Assembly (NCBI RefSeq): GCF_000875895.1
Contig: NZ_JXCF01000007.1
Location: 1 to 64,000 of the forward strand
DNA: 64,000 nucleotides
Reading direction: 5' to 3'
Source of the DNA: Staphylococcus gallinarum
GTDB taxonomy: Bacteria > Bacillota > Bacilli > Staphylococcales > Staphylococcaceae
Shown piece by piece: positions 51,452 through 62,625 of this stretch. Position 1 is the stretch's first letter. Every line of letters starts with the position of its first letter. The translations under genes were made by a program, and so were the position numbers. The notes under the pieces were generated by a model. That model saw only the letters and a program-made list of their open reading frames with translations, was not told the origin of the DNA and did no database searches.

Positions 51452-51898
51452 ATGTTACGTAAGGTATCTAAAACAATGGATATTCCGTTTGAGTTATTGT
51501 TAACTGCGGATCCTTCCATGCAGCAACTTAAAAAATGTTTGTCTGAAGGTTGTTGTTACGTATTAACTGAAAATAGTGATATTATAGGAAGTTTTATTAT
51601 TAAATCATCATTAGATAGTTTAGAAATCACAAATATTGCTGTTGTGGAAAGTAAACAAAATCAAGGAGTAGGGAAATATCTAGTTGATGCGATTTGCAAA
51701 GCTGCTGAGCAAAGGGGTTATAGGTCGATAAATGTAGCAACAGGCAATTCAAGTATTGGGCAATTGGCTTTTTATCAAAAGGCTGGATTTCGAATTGTAG
51801 CAGTTGAAATGAATTATTTTACAAATAATTATGAAGAGCCGATTTACGAAAATGGCATATTATGTAGAGATTTAATAAGATTAGTTAAGAAATTATAA
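51452..51898 (+). CDS. GNAT-family N-acetyltransferase
   Basis: The product is 148 residues with the acetyl-CoA binding motif QNQGVGKYLVDAI (about 74-86) after the beta strand LEITNIAVV, and the C-terminal LAFYQKAGFRIVAVE. It would transfer acetyl from acetyl-CoA; the acceptor is unknown. ATG is placed after GAGGGGGT. Confidence 0.9.
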   Translation: MLRKVSKTMDIPFELLLTADPSMQQLKKCLSEGCCYVLTENSDIIGSFIIKSSLDSLEITNIAVVESKQNQGVGKYLVDAICKAAEQRGYRSINVATGNSSIGQLAFYQKAGFRIVAVEMNYFTNNYEEPIYENGILCRDLIRLVKKL

Positions 51899-52020
51899 GC
51901 TAATTTTACATTCAAGCAGCTATTTTTAGCTTTAGGTTTAAAAAAACTTTCTATGAATAATATTGTATGCTAAATTATATATATCATCAAAACCATTCAT
52001 TAGGGAGTTGCAATTATTAG

Positions 52021-52254
52021 ATGAATAACAAGACTTTAAAGTATGTAAGTATACTCTCAAATATCATGGGTTGGATTGCAAGTATGGGGATTTTGGTTAC
52101 TTTAATTTTAAATTTCTATTATGAAACAAGTGAGAATGTATTGTTCAACATTGGTTTTGAAGTAACGGGGACATCACTGTTATGTCTCACAATCTTTTTC
52201 GTATTGCTTATGATAAGTACCTTTGGATCGTATATAACTAAAAAGTTAATTTAG
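52021..52254 (+). CDS. Small two-span membrane protein
   Basis: The product is 77 residues with two membrane segments (about 8-30 and 47-70). GGGAG lies somewhat far upstream. A strong terminator follows at 52277. Not recognised. Confidence 0.65.
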   Translation: MNNKTLKYVSILSNIMGWIASMGILVTLILNFYYETSENVLFNIGFEVTGTSLLCLTIFFVLLMISTFGSYITKKLI

Positions 52255-52276
52255 GTATAACAACCTTTTAAATAAT

Positions 52277-52309
52277 TAAAAGACCAATTGGATTCAGTTG
52301 GTCTTTTTT
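52277..52309. terminator. Terminator
   Basis: AAAAGACCAA-TTGGATTCAG-TTGGTCTTTT with T run; A and T runs on both sides allow action on both strands. Confidence 0.85.
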
Positions 52310-52368
52310 GCATGTTTAATTATAAAATTTTAAGGATTTAGACATGATGAATGCGTGGATAAAATATG

Positions 52369-52608
52369 CTATAACTGTGATTTAATTAAATAAATCACTA
52401 AAATAAATACAATTATGGACAAAACAAAAAGGCTAATTGAAAAAATTTTCATTGTTAGATGTTGTTTTTTAAATGCTTCGATTTCAAAATGCTCCATTGA
52501 ATTAAAATCTAAAGAATTTTTATATTGGTGCTGATTAATAAAACCATAACAACTGGTAATTAATAAAAATAGTGAAACACAACTCATAATGATGATGAAA
52601 TAAACCAT
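52369..52608 (-). CDS. Small two-span membrane protein
   Basis: The product is 79 residues from ATG 52608, preceded by TTAGGAGAATTT; a longer frame lacks this site. Membrane segments at about 3-22 and 53-76 with a polar loop (NQHQYKNSLDFNSMEHFEIEAFKKQ). Not recognised. Confidence 0.65.
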   Translation of the reverse strand: MVYFIIIMSCVSLFLLITSCYGFINQHQYKNSLDFNSMEHFEIEAFKKQHLTMKIFSISLFVLSIIVFILVIYLIKSQL

Positions 52609-52978
52609 ATAAATTCTCCTAACGTTCCGCAATTTAAATAATGATGTAAATATAGATAATGTATTAAGTTGCACCATGCATTGCTTATTACAAATTATTA
52701 TAATTAATATATTGCGCTAAATCAAAATCATTGTCATATCTTTAAGAAGATTTTTTGTTAACTAAGTAATTGCCCCAAATAGCTTGTTTATGTACATGTA
52801 TTAGAAGTATTTTAGTCGGAATGTATTTGTCTATACTAACAAATTGAATTACTTTTGATTTAAGAAATAACGATATTGTGTTTTTATAAAACTTTGAATG
52901 ATTTAAGTATTTTTTGTAAAAAATAAACACTAGCCTATTGTATGATTAGCTAGTGTTTAAAATTTCAGTATTTTTACA

Positions 52979-53563
52979 TTATTTATTTAAGTGATCAATG
53001 GCATATTGTGCTTCTTCTTCGGTGAATTTCTCGCCATAGCTAGATGTGAGTTGGTCATAGATAGCATCGTTAGACATATCTTGTGAATCTGCATAATCTT
53101 TTGCTTTTTTTACAGCATTTTCTTTGTAATTTGCTTTGAGATGATCAATAGCATACTGTGCGTCATTACTATTAAATTTTTCTCCGTAACTCGAAGTAAG
53201 CTGTTCGTATATACCTTGCTTAGACATATGCATCGTATCGGAATATGTTTTTGCTTTATTTAAAGCTGCTTTTTCCTGTCTTGTAGCATTGCTATCGTTT
53301 TCTATTTGGGCACCATCATCAGAAGAACCATTGTTGTTTACGACAACAGAAGAAAATATAGCAATGGCTATAATAGTTATAATAATTAGTAATAAACAAC
53401 CGCCACATCCACCGAGGATACCCCATAACCATTTTCGGCTTTTTTTCTTATTCTGTTGCGCTTGATATGCTTCCCATTGTTGTTGGTGATGCGTATTGTC
53501 GTATTGTCTATTTTGGTCTGGATTTTGTTTGTGAGAGGGCAGTGTATCTTTATCTCCTGTCAT
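52979..53563 (-). CDS. Ltp-like surface protein with two repeated domains
   Basis: The product is 194 residues: a polar N-terminal part (1-44), a membrane segment (about 45-72, LWGILGGCGGCLLLIIITIIAIAIF), a linker, then two copies of the Ltp domain (about 96-140 and 146-192) with ALNKAKTYSDTMHMSKQGIYEQLTSSYGEKF and its near-copy. The domain (PF07553 type) occurs in the superinfection exclusion lipoprotein Ltp of Streptococcus thermophilus phage TP-J34. Here it is tethered by a membrane helix, not a lipid. ATG follows AAGGAGA. Confidence 0.85.
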   Translation of the reverse strand: MTGDKDTLPSHKQNPDQNRQYDNTHHQQQWEAYQAQQNKKKSRKWLWGILGGCGGCLLLIIITIIAIAIFSSVVVNNNGSSDDGAQIENDSNATRQEKAALNKAKTYSDTMHMSKQGIYEQLTSSYGEKFNSNDAQYAIDHLKANYKENAVKKAKDYADSQDMSNDAIYDQLTSSYGEKFTEEEAQYAIDHLNK

Positions 53564-53901
53564 AATATAATCTCCTTAATAATTTTATTTTTAAAATGCA
53601 GACAACATTTTAATCTTATAAATACATTGTACAACAATACAGTTTGGAGTATTACTGTTTTTTTAAAATAGTAATAATTAAATATTTGATATCAATAAGT
53701 AATGGGATTTTTAGAAATATCAATAGTCATGTAAATTAGTTGAAAATAGTAAATTTTATGTTGATTTAAATAATTAACAACAAGTGTATATCTAAATATG
53801 CTGTGTAATGAATATCAACGACAAAGCAAAAATTGAAACTGATACCCTGTTAATTAATATAAAACGCGTTATAATGAATGGTGAGATGGAGGAATGTTAG
53901 C

Positions 53902-55293
53902 GTGAAATTTTGGTTGGAACAACAAGCAGAAATAAATGGAGATGGATGTTTTTTAGATGATGGAGTAAATCAAGTTACCTTTAAGGATGCATATCAATAT
54001 GTAACGAGACTGGGTTATGTGTTAGCCAAATACAATCCTAAGAGGGTGGGACTTTATATAGATAATACCATCAAATCAACTTTGTTAATCAATGCCTGTT
54101 GGGCGGCTGGTATTGAAGTTGCATTGTTGAATACGAGATTAACGCAACAAGAAATGATGGCTCAAATGTCTTCAATAAATGTTAAATATATTATTGCGAC
54201 ACATGAATTGTCATTATTGGACTTTAAAATTATACAGTTAGCAGAACTTGAGTCTAACATGTCAGATCAACAAATTGTACCTCACTTTTCATTAGAAAGT
54301 ATTGCTTCTATTATGTTTACCTCTGGTACGACTGGACCTCAAAAAGCAGTACCACAAACATTTGCCAATCATTTTGCGAGTGCACTTAGTTGCAAGGAAA
54401 GTTTGGGGTTTGACGAACAAACGAAATGGTTGTCTGTGTTACCAATCTATCATATATCAGGGTTAAGTGTACTATTAAGAGCGATGATTTCAGGTTTTAC
54501 TGTGCGTCTTGTACAAAAATTTGATGCTGCGCAAATGCTTGATATTATTGTGAACGAACGACCTACACATGTCTCATTAGTACCACAAACGTTGAAGTGG
54601 CTAATGGATAGTGGTTTGACCAAGCCGTTTAATATCAAGCGTATCTTATTAGGTGGTGCTAAATTATCTAGCGCATTAATTGAAGAGGCATTAGCTTATA
54701 ATTTACCAATATATAATTCATTTGGCATGACAGAAACTTGTTCTCAATTTCTAACAGCGTCACCTGAAATGTTAAGTGAGCGATTTGATACTGTTGGAAA
54801 GCCAAGCTCTAATGTCGCAGTGAAAATTAAAGACCCAGATCATAATGGTCATGGTGAGCTACTAATTAAAGGTGGTAATGTGATGAAGGGGTATTTATAT
54901 CCCCAAAATACTGCAGGTAGCTTTGATTCAGAAGGCTATTTTAAAACGGGTGATATTGCAGAAATTAATAGCGAAGGTTATGTAATGGTATATGATCGAC
55001 GTAAGGATTTGATCATTAGTGGTGGTGAAAATATTTATCCATATCAAATAGAATCAATTGCCAAACAATATACAACAATAGAAGATGCATTATGTATCGG
55101 TATTAAAGATGATGTTTGGGGCGAGGTGCCATGTCTTTATTATGTGGCTCAAGAGGAGATTCAAGAACTTGATTTAAAAGATTACTTAGAACAACATTTA
55201 GCAAAATATAAAGTACCTAAAGTATATAGACGAGTTCAAGCATTGCCATATACATCTACTGGCAAATTGCAAAGAAATCAATTTAAATCATAG
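53902..55293 (+). CDS. menE: O-succinylbenzoate-CoA ligase
   Basis: This 463-residue AMP-forming ligase activates o-succinylbenzoate with CoA in menaquinone synthesis. The P-loop [37 protein letters not shown] and [16 protein letters not shown] are present, with the catalytic Lys in STGKLQRNQ. Start is GTG 53902, nine bases after GGAGG. menC follows by 14 bp, an operon. In the 340-bp upstream gap a TATAAT at 53870 is the only promoter-like box seen. Confidence 0.95.
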   Translation: MKFWLEQQAEINGDGCFLDDGVNQVTFKDAYQYVTRLGYVLAKYNPKRVGLYIDNTIKSTLLINACWAAGIEVALLNTRLTQQEMMAQMSSINVKYIIATHELSLLDFKIIQLAELESNMSDQQIVPHFSLESIASIMFTSGTTGPQKAVPQTFANHFASALSCKESLGFDEQTKWLSVLPIYHISGLSVLLRAMISGFTVRLVQKFDAAQMLDIIVNERPTHVSLVPQTLKWLMDSGLTKPFNIKRILLGGAKLSSALIEEALAYNLPIYNSFGMTETCSQFLTASPEMLSERFDTVGKPSSNVAVKIKDPDHNGHGELLIKGGNVMKGYLYPQNTAGSFDSEGYFKTGDIAEINSEGYVMVYDRRKDLIISGGENIYPYQIESIAKQYTTIEDALCIGIKDDVWGEVPCLYYVAQEEIQELDLKDYLEQHLAKYKVPKVYRRVQALPYTSTGKLQRNQFKS

Positions 55294-55307
55294 CTAGGAG
55301 TTTTCTT

Positions 55308-56312
55308 ATGAAATTGATTGAGATGAAACTATTTGAATATCAAACACATTTTAAACATCCTGTGATAACACCCAAAGTCAAATTAGACTATAGAAAATCA
55401 TTATTTGTGAGTCTAAAGATGAGTAATGGTAAAGCGTATTATGGTGAGTGCAATGCATTTGAAACAAACTGGTATGATGATGAAACAATATCAGACGTCT
55501 TATCTCAAGTTAAATATTGGTATAAAACTTATCAAGGACAGACCTTTGATTCAATGCAAACCGTTCAAGCATCCTTGGAAGGATTGGAAGGTTATCCTGC
55601 AACAAGAAGTATGTTAGTGATGGCGTTTTATCAAATGTTCTATAAACTAGAACAATTTAATGTGCCTTATGGTGCGACTGTGAGCGGTTTAACAGATAGT
55701 AATTTACTACAATTGAGAGAGACTGAGCCCCAAAGAGTTAAACTTAAATGGTCTGATAATATATTGAATGATGTTCAAAAGGTTCAAGCATTACCATTTA
55801 ATTTACAGATAGCTATTGATGCTAACGAAAGTTTAACGGATAATGAACGAGATAAATTGCAGATTTTAAGTGAATCGGACATTCTTTATTTGGAGGAACC
55901 ATTCGCAACGTTGGACCAATTAATGGCATATGACACTAATACGATTCCCACTGTAGCGATTGATGAAAAAGCGACATCGAAAGCAAATATAATAGATGCA
56001 TTACATCGATATAATGTCGAGGTTATCATTGTCAAACCGTTTAGGTTAGGTGGTATTGATCGCGTAATCGAATTAATTGATGTTATTAAACAATATGGTG
56101 GTAAAGTGGTTATAGGTGGCATGTATGAATATGGATTAAGTCGCTATTTTACAGCGATGGTTGCTCAATGGGCAGATTTTCCAAGTGATATTACACCAGC
56201 TGGATATTACTTTGAGCAAGATGTGGTTGCAAATTCAGGCATATTAAAAGGAGGTTCTATTCAATTTGAACCTCCAACAGTACTGACATCAAGACTTAAA
56301 CGTATATATTAA
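55308..56312 (+). CDS. menC: O-succinylbenzoate synthase
   Basis: This 334-residue enolase-superfamily enzyme dehydrates SHCHC to o-succinylbenzoate. Catalytic features: Lys in RVKLKW (about 147-150), metal ligands Asp in AIDANES, Glu in YLEEPF, Asp in AIDEKA, and Lys in IVKPFRLGG. It converges with yidD, overlapping by 4 bp. Confidence 0.94.
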   Translation: MKLIEMKLFEYQTHFKHPVITPKVKLDYRKSLFVSLKMSNGKAYYGECNAFETNWYDDETISDVLSQVKYWYKTYQGQTFDSMQTVQASLEGLEGYPATRSMLVMAFYQMFYKLEQFNVPYGATVSGLTDSNLLQLRETEPQRVKLKWSDNILNDVQKVQALPFNLQIAIDANESLTDNERDKLQILSESDILYLEEPFATLDQLMAYDTNTIPTVAIDEKATSKANIIDALHRYNVEVIIVKPFRLGGIDRVIELIDVIKQYGGKVVIGGMYEYGLSRYFTAMVAQWADFPSDITPAGYYFEQDVVANSGILKGGSIQFEPPTVLTSRLKRIY

Positions 56313-56545
56313 TCTTTAGTTGACTTATTCTTCTTTAACGGAACTGGATCGAATCCGCCTTTATGCAGTGGATGGCATTTCAGTATGCGTTTGATTCCTA
56401 GCCATGTACCTTTAAATGGACCATAAACAACGATTGCTTCGCGTGTGTATTCAGAACAAGTAGGATAGAATCTACACGTTGCTGGTGTCAAGGGTGAAAT
56501 ATAATGTTGATAAATATAAATGAGTCCAAGGAAAATTTTTTTCAT
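56309..56545 (-). CDS. yidD: Membrane protein insertion efficiency factor YidD
   Basis: The product is 78 residues from ATG after [34 protein letters not shown] and [21 protein letters not shown] are the UPF0161 signature with three conserved Cys. It assists YidC-dependent membrane insertion. Confidence 0.95.
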   Translation of the reverse strand: MKKIFLGLIYIYQHYISPLTPATCRFYPTCSEYTREAIVVYGPFKGTWLGIKRILKCHPLHKGGFDPVPLKKNKSTKD

Positions 56546-56605
56546 ATAATTAGCCTCCAACTAAAATCATAGCATTGTTAGTTTAACATAGAAAGAGGAA
56601 GAGTG

Positions 56606-57085
56606 ATGAGCGTGAAGTTTAAAGATAAAGAAAATGATAATGTATATTTAACGTATAAAGACGATTCAGATATTCCTGACGGTGAACACGTTCTAATCAT
56701 TCCGAACTATCAAGGGAAATTATTATTCACACAACATAAAGTAAGAGGTATTGAATTTCCGGGAGGCAAGGTTGAACCTGGGGAAACCAGTTTAGTTGCT
56801 GCAAAAAGGGAATTGTTTGAAGAAACTGGTGGTGTTGGAGAAACATTTCATTATATTGCCCAATATTATGTAGAAAGAACTTGCGGTAAAAGATTTACTA
56901 AAGATGTGTTTATGGTCACCGTAGATGTCTTAGAGCAACAGTTAAATTATTATGAAACGCATGGCCCTTTATGCTTTAATGATGTTTCAGAAGTACCGAG
57001 CAACAAAAAGAGCTATTTATTGAAAGATGCAGCAATTTTACAATGCTTAGAAAGAGTGATGGAAATTGGCTTTTATAAATCATAA
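56606..57085 (+). CDS. NUDIX hydrolase, YtkD-like
   Basis: The product is 159 residues with a Nudix box GGKVEPGETSLVAAKRELFEETGG (GX5EX7REUXEEXGU complete, from about 53). YtkD of B. subtilis hydrolyses 8-oxo-dGTP; the same is likely here from family and from neighbourhood. ATG 56606 preferred over GTG 56603. Confidence 0.9.
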   Translation: MSVKFKDKENDNVYLTYKDDSDIPDGEHVLIIPNYQGKLLFTQHKVRGIEFPGGKVEPGETSLVAAKRELFEETGGVGETFHYIAQYYVERTCGKRFTKDVFMVTVDVLEQQLNYYETHGPLCFNDVSEVPSNKKSYLLKDAAILQCLERVMEIGFYKS

Positions 57086-57089
57086 GCGC

Positions 57090-57854
57090 ATGCCAGTCGA
57101 GAGTTTAGATCATATATTTGAAGAGGTTACGTACTTGGTTGATAATTTAAAGGTTCGTGGACTGATGATGCGACCAACACGTACTGTGAAACGCATAGTT
57201 ATATATTTGCGCGGAGGTAAAGGACAGGTAGGGATGGTCCGTACAGGACGTTTGATGCAATTTTCTGATGCGCACACTTTAGTATTTGGTCCTTATTATC
57301 GTGGCAATAATGGTAGTGAAGGTAAAGATGAATTTTATGGCGGTGATTTGGATGATGTATGCGTTGCTGTTCGAATACTACATGACATGTATCCTGATGC
57401 ACCAATACATATGGTTGGTTTTTCTAGGGGTGGCTTACAAGGTTTATTAACTTTCCAAGCATTGCCAGTTTCAAGCTTTATCATTTGGGGTGGCGTGTCG
57501 AATATACATTTAATGTATGAAGAACGTGTTGATTTAAGAGGAATGTTACGCAGAATGATTGGTCACCCAAAGAAAGATTATGCTGCTTATGCTAAGCGAG
57601 ATGCATTGACATCAATAAACTCAGAGTGTCCGCCCATCTTCATTGTGCATGGTGGCAAGGATAAACAAGTAGGTATACATCAAGCATATCATTTAGAATG
57701 TAAATTGTCTGAAAGAAACGTGACATTTCGTACATTTTATCAAATGGATGAAGGTCATGTACCAAGACCGCCTGCAATTAAACATGCATTAAACGCTGTT
57801 AAGCAGTGGATGACGGATGTTGAAAATAATTGTATTCAGCAACACTACATTTAA
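57090..57854 (+). CDS. Alpha/beta hydrolase (S9-like)
   Basis: The product is about 254 residues. The nucleophile elbow GFSRGG (about 112-117), preceded by MYPDAPIHMV, and later PPIFIVHGGKDKQVG and GHVPRP supply Ser, Asp and His of a triad. Substrate unknown. It lies 4 bp after the NUDIX gene; a TTG at 57066 overlapping that gene is an alternative start. This pair precedes pckA in staphylococci. Confidence 0.85.
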   Translation: MPVESLDHIFEEVTYLVDNLKVRGLMMRPTRTVKRIVIYLRGGKGQVGMVRTGRLMQFSDAHTLVFGPYYRGNNGSEGKDEFYGGDLDDVCVAVRILHDMYPDAPIHMVGFSRGGLQGLLTFQALPVSSFIIWGGVSNIHLMYEERVDLRGMLRRMIGHPKKDYAAYAKRDALTSINSECPPIFIVHGGKDKQVGIHQAYHLECKLSERNVTFRTFYQMDEGHVPRPPAIKHALNAVKQWMTDVENNCIQQHYI

Positions 57855-57932
57855 TATAATCGTCTTCTAAAATGAGTTGGAATATAATAGCCTGAATGTT
57901 TAAAAATATATTTATTTTTGTTAATTTATATA

Positions 57933-57967
57933 AAAAAAGACCGTGTGTTAGGCACACGGTCTTTTTT
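57933..57967. terminator. Bidirectional terminator between hydrolase and pckA
   Basis: AAAAAAAGACCGTGTG-TTAGG-CACACGGTCTTTTTT: an 8-bp GC-rich core with A and T runs serves both convergent genes. Confidence 0.92.
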
Positions 57968-57971
57968 GGTA

Positions 57972-59561
57972 TTATTTAAATCCACCATTTTTTGCTAGGT
58001 CAGATACTTCTTCACCAAACTTTTCAAAATTACGTTTGAAGCGGTCGATTAAATCTTGAGCTTGCGCTTTGTACTCATCTGATTTGCTCCAAGCGTTAAT
58101 TGGGTTTAATAATGTTTGAGGTACATCTTCGACATGAATTGGAATATTTAATCCGAACATATCATCTTTAATGTATTCAGCATCTTTAAGTTTACCTGTA
58201 ATGGCTTGGTTTACCATTTGTCTAGTGTAGTTTAAGCTGATTCTTCTACCAACACCATATTTACCACCAGTCCAACCAGTGTTTACGAGATAGACATCAA
58301 CATCATGTTTATCGATTAGGTCTCCGAGTAAATCTGCATATACCTTTGCATTTAATGGCAAGAAAGGTGAGCCGAAGCATGTTGAGAATGATGGTTCAGG
58401 TTCTGTAACGCCACGTTCAGTACCTGCTAATTTAGCAGTGAACCCACTTAAGAAATGATACATTGCTTGATCTTTAGATAATTTGGAAATTGGAGGTAAT
58501 ACACCAAATGCATCTGCAGTTAAGAATATAATTGTATTAGGATGTGCAGCTTTTGATGGTGTTACAATGTTATCAATATGATTGATAGGGTATGCAGCAC
58601 GTGTATTCTCTGTGTATTTATTATCATCGAAATCTACATCACCGTCTTCATCAACGACAACGTTTTCTAAAATTGTTCCATACTGGATAGCGTCGTAAAT
58701 TTGTGGTTCCTTTTTATATGAAAGGTTAATTGCTTTTGCATAACAACCACCTTCAATATTGAAGATTCCGTTGTCATTCCATCCGTGCTCATCATCACCA
58801 ATTAATTTACGTGTAGGATCTGCGGATAACGTTGTTTTACCTGTTCCTGAAAGACCGAAGAATAGTGCAACATCGCCTTTTTCGCCGACGTTAGCAGAGC
58901 AATGCATACTCATAATATTATCTTTCGGCAACAGGTAATTCATTACAGAGAAAATACCTTTTTTCATTTCACCTGCATATTCAGTACCACCGATTAAAAT
59001 AACTTTGTGTTTAAATGAAGTAATGATAAATGTTTCAGAATTTGTACCATCTACTTCTGGATTAGCTTTAAAATGTGGCGCTGACACGATTGTGAAATTA
59101 GCTTTAATTTCTTGTGCTTCTTCTTTAGATTTTGGACGTATAAACATGTTTTGGGCGAATAAATTATGCCAAGCAAGTTCATTGATTACTGTTAACTTTA
59201 ACTGTGATTCTTCGTCACTACCTGCATAACCATTAAAGACATAAAGTTCGTCCTTTTGATCTAGGTATTCAAGAACTTTGTCATATAATTTTAAAAATGT
59301 TTCCTCTTCGATAGGTTGGTTGATATTACCCCAATCGATAGAATCTCTATAAGATGGTTCTGTCACGATGAATTTGTCTTTAGGTGAACGTCCAGTATAT
59401 TTACCAGTCTTTGCATTAATTGCTCCAAGTTCTGTTAATTCACCCTCACCATTATTTAAAATCTTGTTATACAATTGTGTTGTAGAAAGTTGGAATAATG
59501 ATGACGTTTTGCCCAAAATGTTTTCGATTTTATTAGTGTATGTGTATGTATCTACAGCCAT
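57972..59561 (-). CDS. pckA: Phosphoenolpyruvate carboxykinase (ATP)
   Basis: This 529-residue enzyme converts oxaloacetate and ATP to PEP, the first step of gluconeogenesis. P-loop [21 protein letters not shown], and the metal/PEP-binding [14 protein letters not shown] are present. Start is the ATG eight bases after GGAGG; a frame five codons longer lacks a site. It is divergent from metK. Confidence 0.97.
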   Translation of the reverse strand: MAVDTYTYTNKIENILGKTSSLFQLSTTQLYNKILNNGEGELTELGAINAKTGKYTGRSPKDKFIVTEPSYRDSIDWGNINQPIEEETFLKLYDKVLEYLDQKDELYVFNGYAGSDEESQLKLTVINELAWHNLFAQNMFIRPKSKEEAQEIKANFTIVSAPHFKANPEVDGTNSETFIITSFKHKVILIGGTEYAGEMKKGIFSVMNYLLPKDNIMSMHCSANVGEKGDVALFFGLSGTGKTTLSADPTRKLIGDDEHGWNDNGIFNIEGGCYAKAINLSYKKEPQIYDAIQYGTILENVVVDEDGDVDFDDNKYTENTRAAYPINHIDNIVTPSKAAHPNTIIFLTADAFGVLPPISKLSKDQAMYHFLSGFTAKLAGTERGVTEPEPSFSTCFGSPFLPLNAKVYADLLGDLIDKHDVDVYLVNTGWTGGKYGVGRRISLNYTRQMVNQAITGKLKDAEYIKDDMFGLNIPIHVEDVPQTLLNPINAWSKSDEYKAQAQDLIDRFKRNFEKFGEEVSDLAKNGGFK

Positions 59562-59682
59562 ACTCAATCCCTCCAAAGTTATTTGTATTGTAAGCCTTTA
59601 CAATTAAAAAGTATAACACATATGATTTATTAGTACACATCATTTTAAAGGGAATTTAAAATTTATATTAATAAATGTTAAA

Positions 59683-59711
59683 TTGACATTATTACTTAAC
59701 TTCGGTACTAT
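59683..59711 (+). promoter_or_regulatory. Promoter of the SAM riboswitch-metK unit
   Basis: TTGACA (59683-59688), 17 bp, TACTAT (59706-59711): near-consensus vegetative promoter 16 bp before the riboswitch. Confidence 0.85.
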
Positions 59712-59726
59712 AGTGATTAACGGATT

Positions 59727-59897
59727 CTCTTATCCTGAGAGGCGGAGGGACATGGACCCAATGAAGCCCAGCAACCTCTTCTTAATACGAAGAAAGGTGC
59801 CAAACCGTTTGCAGACAAATACCGTCTGAACGATAAGAGCGAATGGACGTATTAGGGCCTTCTCTCTATTTAATATAGTGAAAGGGCCCTTTTTTAA
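59727..59897 (+). ncRNA. SAM-I (S-box) riboswitch with terminator
   Basis: The aptamer is closed by CTCTTATC/GATAAGAG (59727-59834 region to 59839). It has the S-box core CTGAGAGGCGGAGGGA, GACCCAATGAAGCCCAGCAACC and AAGGTGCCAA. It is followed by a strong terminator AGGGCCTTC.../GAAAGGGCCCT with T6 (59854-59897). SAM binding stabilises the terminator and lowers metK expression. Confidence 0.96.
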
Positions 59898-59948
59898 TGA
59901 GCTCACAGTATAGAGAATATTCGTAATTTAAAACTAAAGGAGCAAATT

Positions 59949-61145
59949 ATGACTTACAATAGAAGATTATTCACATCAGAATCTGTAACAGAAGGACATC
60001 CAGATAAAATTGCCGACCAAGTTTCAGATGCGATTTTAGATGAAATATTAAAGGATGACCCAAATGCACGTGTAGCTTGTGAAACGACAGTTACGACTGG
60101 TATGGCGTTAATTTCAGGTGAAATATCAACAACTACTTATGTTGATATTCCTAAGGTAGTAAGAGAGACAATTAAAGAGATTGGCTATACGCGTGCTAAA
60201 TTTGGTTATGATAGTCAAACAATGGCAGTATTAACAGCGATAGACGAACAATCACCTGACATCGCTCAAGGTGTGGATACCGCATTAGAATATCGCGATG
60301 ATTTATCTGAGGCTGAAATAGAGGCGACAGGTGCCGGAGACCAAGGCTTAATGTTTGGCTATGCAACAAATGAAACAGATACTTATATGCCGTTGCCAAT
60401 TTTCTTATCTCATCAATTATCTAAACGTTTATCAGACGTAAGGAAGGATGGCATATTAGACTATCTTCGCCCAGATGGTAAAGTGCAAGTAACTGTTGAA
60501 TATGATGAACATGATAAACCAAGCCGTATTGACACAATTGTAGTTTCTACGCAACATGCTGAAGATATTGAATTAGAACAAATTCAAAATGATATTAAAG
60601 AGCACGTTATTTATCCAACAGTTCAAAAAGATTTACTAGATGAACAAACAAAATTCTACATCAATCCTACTGGTCGATTTGTAATTGGTGGACCTCAAGG
60701 AGATGCGGGCTTAACAGGTCGTAAGATTATTGTAGATACGTATGGCGGATATGCACGCCATGGTGGTGGATGCTTTAGTGGTAAGGATCCTACAAAAGTT
60801 GACCGTTCAGCAGCATATGCAGCACGTTATGTAGCTAAGAACATTGTTGCAGCAGGATTATCTGATAAATGTGAAGTGCAACTTGCTTACGCAATTGGTG
60901 TTGCAGAGCCAGTTTCTATATCAATCGATACATTTGGTACAGGCAAAGTGAATGAAAGTGTGTTAGTTGAAGCGGTTAGAACTCACTTTGATTTAAGACC
61001 GGCAGGAATTATAAAAATGTTAGATTTAAAACATCCTATTTATAAACAAACTGCAGCATATGGTCATTTTGGTCGTACGGATGTGTTGTTACCATGGGAG
61101 AAACTTGATAAAGTCAACTTATTGAAAGATTCTGTACAAGCATAA
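59949..61145 (+). CDS. metK: S-adenosylmethionine synthetase
   Basis: This 398-residue enzyme makes SAM from methionine and [30 protein letters not shown] and [19 protein letters not shown] are the family motifs. AAGGAG precedes ATG. The riboswitch upstream provides feedback by the product. Confidence 0.98.
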   Translation: MTYNRRLFTSESVTEGHPDKIADQVSDAILDEILKDDPNARVACETTVTTGMALISGEISTTTYVDIPKVVRETIKEIGYTRAKFGYDSQTMAVLTAIDEQSPDIAQGVDTALEYRDDLSEAEIEATGAGDQGLMFGYATNETDTYMPLPIFLSHQLSKRLSDVRKDGILDYLRPDGKVQVTVEYDEHDKPSRIDTIVVSTQHAEDIELEQIQNDIKEHVIYPTVQKDLLDEQTKFYINPTGRFVIGGPQGDAGLTGRKIIVDTYGGYARHGGGCFSGKDPTKVDRSAAYAARYVAKNIVAAGLSDKCEVQLAYAIGVAEPVSISIDTFGTGKVNESVLVEAVRTHFDLRPAGIIKMLDLKHPIYKQTAAYGHFGRTDVLLPWEKLDKVNLLKDSVQA

Positions 61146-61235
61146 TAAATTGCCTTAAGTGTAGAGTTTACACTCGAATAAACAGATGATTTCCATTATA
61201 ATAAAGTTACTGACACATAAAGGAGCGTTATTGTT

Positions 61236-62144
61236 ATGAACTCATTGGGACCTTTAGAAATTGGTTTAATCGTGGCAATTATCGTAGCAATTATTTGTTT
61301 GATTTTATTTATTGCTGCTTTAAACAGTAAGAAGAAAGCACAGAAAAAGATTGAAGAACAATATCAATCTAAAGAACAAAAGTTAAAAGAAGCACACGAA
61401 GAAGAATTAGAAAAAGAAAGAATCGAAAATAAAAAGACTGTTACAAAACAAAAAGAAGAATATGATGCGACAGTCAATACTAAAGATAGAGAAATTGATG
61501 CACTGAAACTTTTCTCAAAAAATCATAGTGAGTATGTAACAGATATGAGATTGATTGGTATTCGGGAACGCTTAGTAAATGAAAAGCGAATTAGACCTGA
61601 AGATATGCATATTATGGCTAATATCTTTTTACCACGAAATGAATTTAGCGATGTGCAACATATCAGTCATTTAGTATTAACACGTACAGGGTTATATATA
61701 ATCGATTCCCAATTGTTAAAAGGTCATGTCTATAATGGCATCAGTGCAAATCAATTCAAAGATCAACCAATGATTGAGCAAGTTTTCGATACATTAGATC
61801 TTGATAAGCAAAAGGCTCAAACATTAGTATTAGATCAAAATGATGATATGAAATCATTGAATTTTGTAAATTATACTGAGCATATTAATGATATTGAAAA
61901 GTTAGCAGGCGATATTCAAACAGAATTGAACTTGAAATTCACACCGACGACTATCTTGTACTTTAATCCGAAGAATGAAGGTGCTGTTACAATCACAAAC
62001 TATGCACAAAGTTCAAATTCTAAAGTGCTTGTTGGTCCAGAACAATTGGATGAATTCTTTAATAAGTTTGTCTTCCATGGTCGTATTCAATACACTGTCG
62101 AAGATTTACAACGCATTATGGATGAAATCGAATCTTTTAATTAA
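61236..62144 (+). CDS. Membrane-anchored NERD-like protein
   Basis: The product is 302 residues: one N-terminal membrane segment (about 8-28), a charged coiled coil (about 30-90), and a C-terminal domain (about 100-300) resembling nuclease-related NERD domains (HISHLVLTRTGLYIIDSQLLKGHVYNG). Conserved next to metK in staphylococci. Activity is not established. Confidence 0.75.
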   Translation: MNSLGPLEIGLIVAIIVAIICLILFIAALNSKKKAQKKIEEQYQSKEQKLKEAHEEELEKERIENKKTVTKQKEEYDATVNTKDREIDALKLFSKNHSEYVTDMRLIGIRERLVNEKRIRPEDMHIMANIFLPRNEFSDVQHISHLVLTRTGLYIIDSQLLKGHVYNGISANQFKDQPMIEQVFDTLDLDKQKAQTLVLDQNDDMKSLNFVNYTEHINDIEKLAGDIQTELNLKFTPTTILYFNPKNEGAVTITNYAQSSNSKVLVGPEQLDEFFNKFVFHGRIQYTVEDLQRIMDEIESFN

Positions 62145-62223
62145 TATCTTTGCTAAAGTAACGTAATCAATTTTCTGAAATGAATAGAGTGGTTGGGACT
62201 TAAATCATCCATTCTCAAATAAA

Positions 62224-62262
62224 AGAGAGCTAATCCATTGTTGATTAGCTCTTTTTTTTTAT
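62224..62262 (+). terminator. Terminator
   Basis: AGAGCTAATC-CATTGTT-GATTAGCTCT stem with a long T run. The rest of the gap up to 62625 (about 360 bases) shows no supported gene. Confidence 0.9.
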
Positions 62263-62625
62263 ATTTAAATTTGGTTCGTAATATATGTAGATAACAAAAA
62301 ATAATAAATTCCGTGTAATTAATTGTAGCGTAGATAAATTTAATTTGAAGTTTTTGATTTAAAAATACATCATCATGTGGAGTATCTGGCGAGAGGCCTA
62401 AGTGAAAAATGCTAGGCAAAGACCAATGGTGAGATGACATGCTAGGAAAAAGAACTGAGAAAACTATGATAAATTAAAGTTTGGAAGTAGTAAATATGTG
62501 CAATACATATTAGTGATTAACGTAATAAATAGCTAATTTATTTGGTTATGAAGCTTTTTGATTTATATGACTTACGAAATTGTATATCATGTAAGATAAG
62601 TAAAGTAAAAAAGGGGATATGAACA

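Noticed and set aside
52742..52930. Leftward frame of 62 codons
   Set aside because: AT-rich composition, no ribosome site at ATG, no family resemblance; likely chance.
53564..53901. Possible small gene in the menE upstream gap
   Set aside because: Only short AT-rich frames without ribosome sites; a promoter-like TATAAT at 53870 is the sole feature seen.
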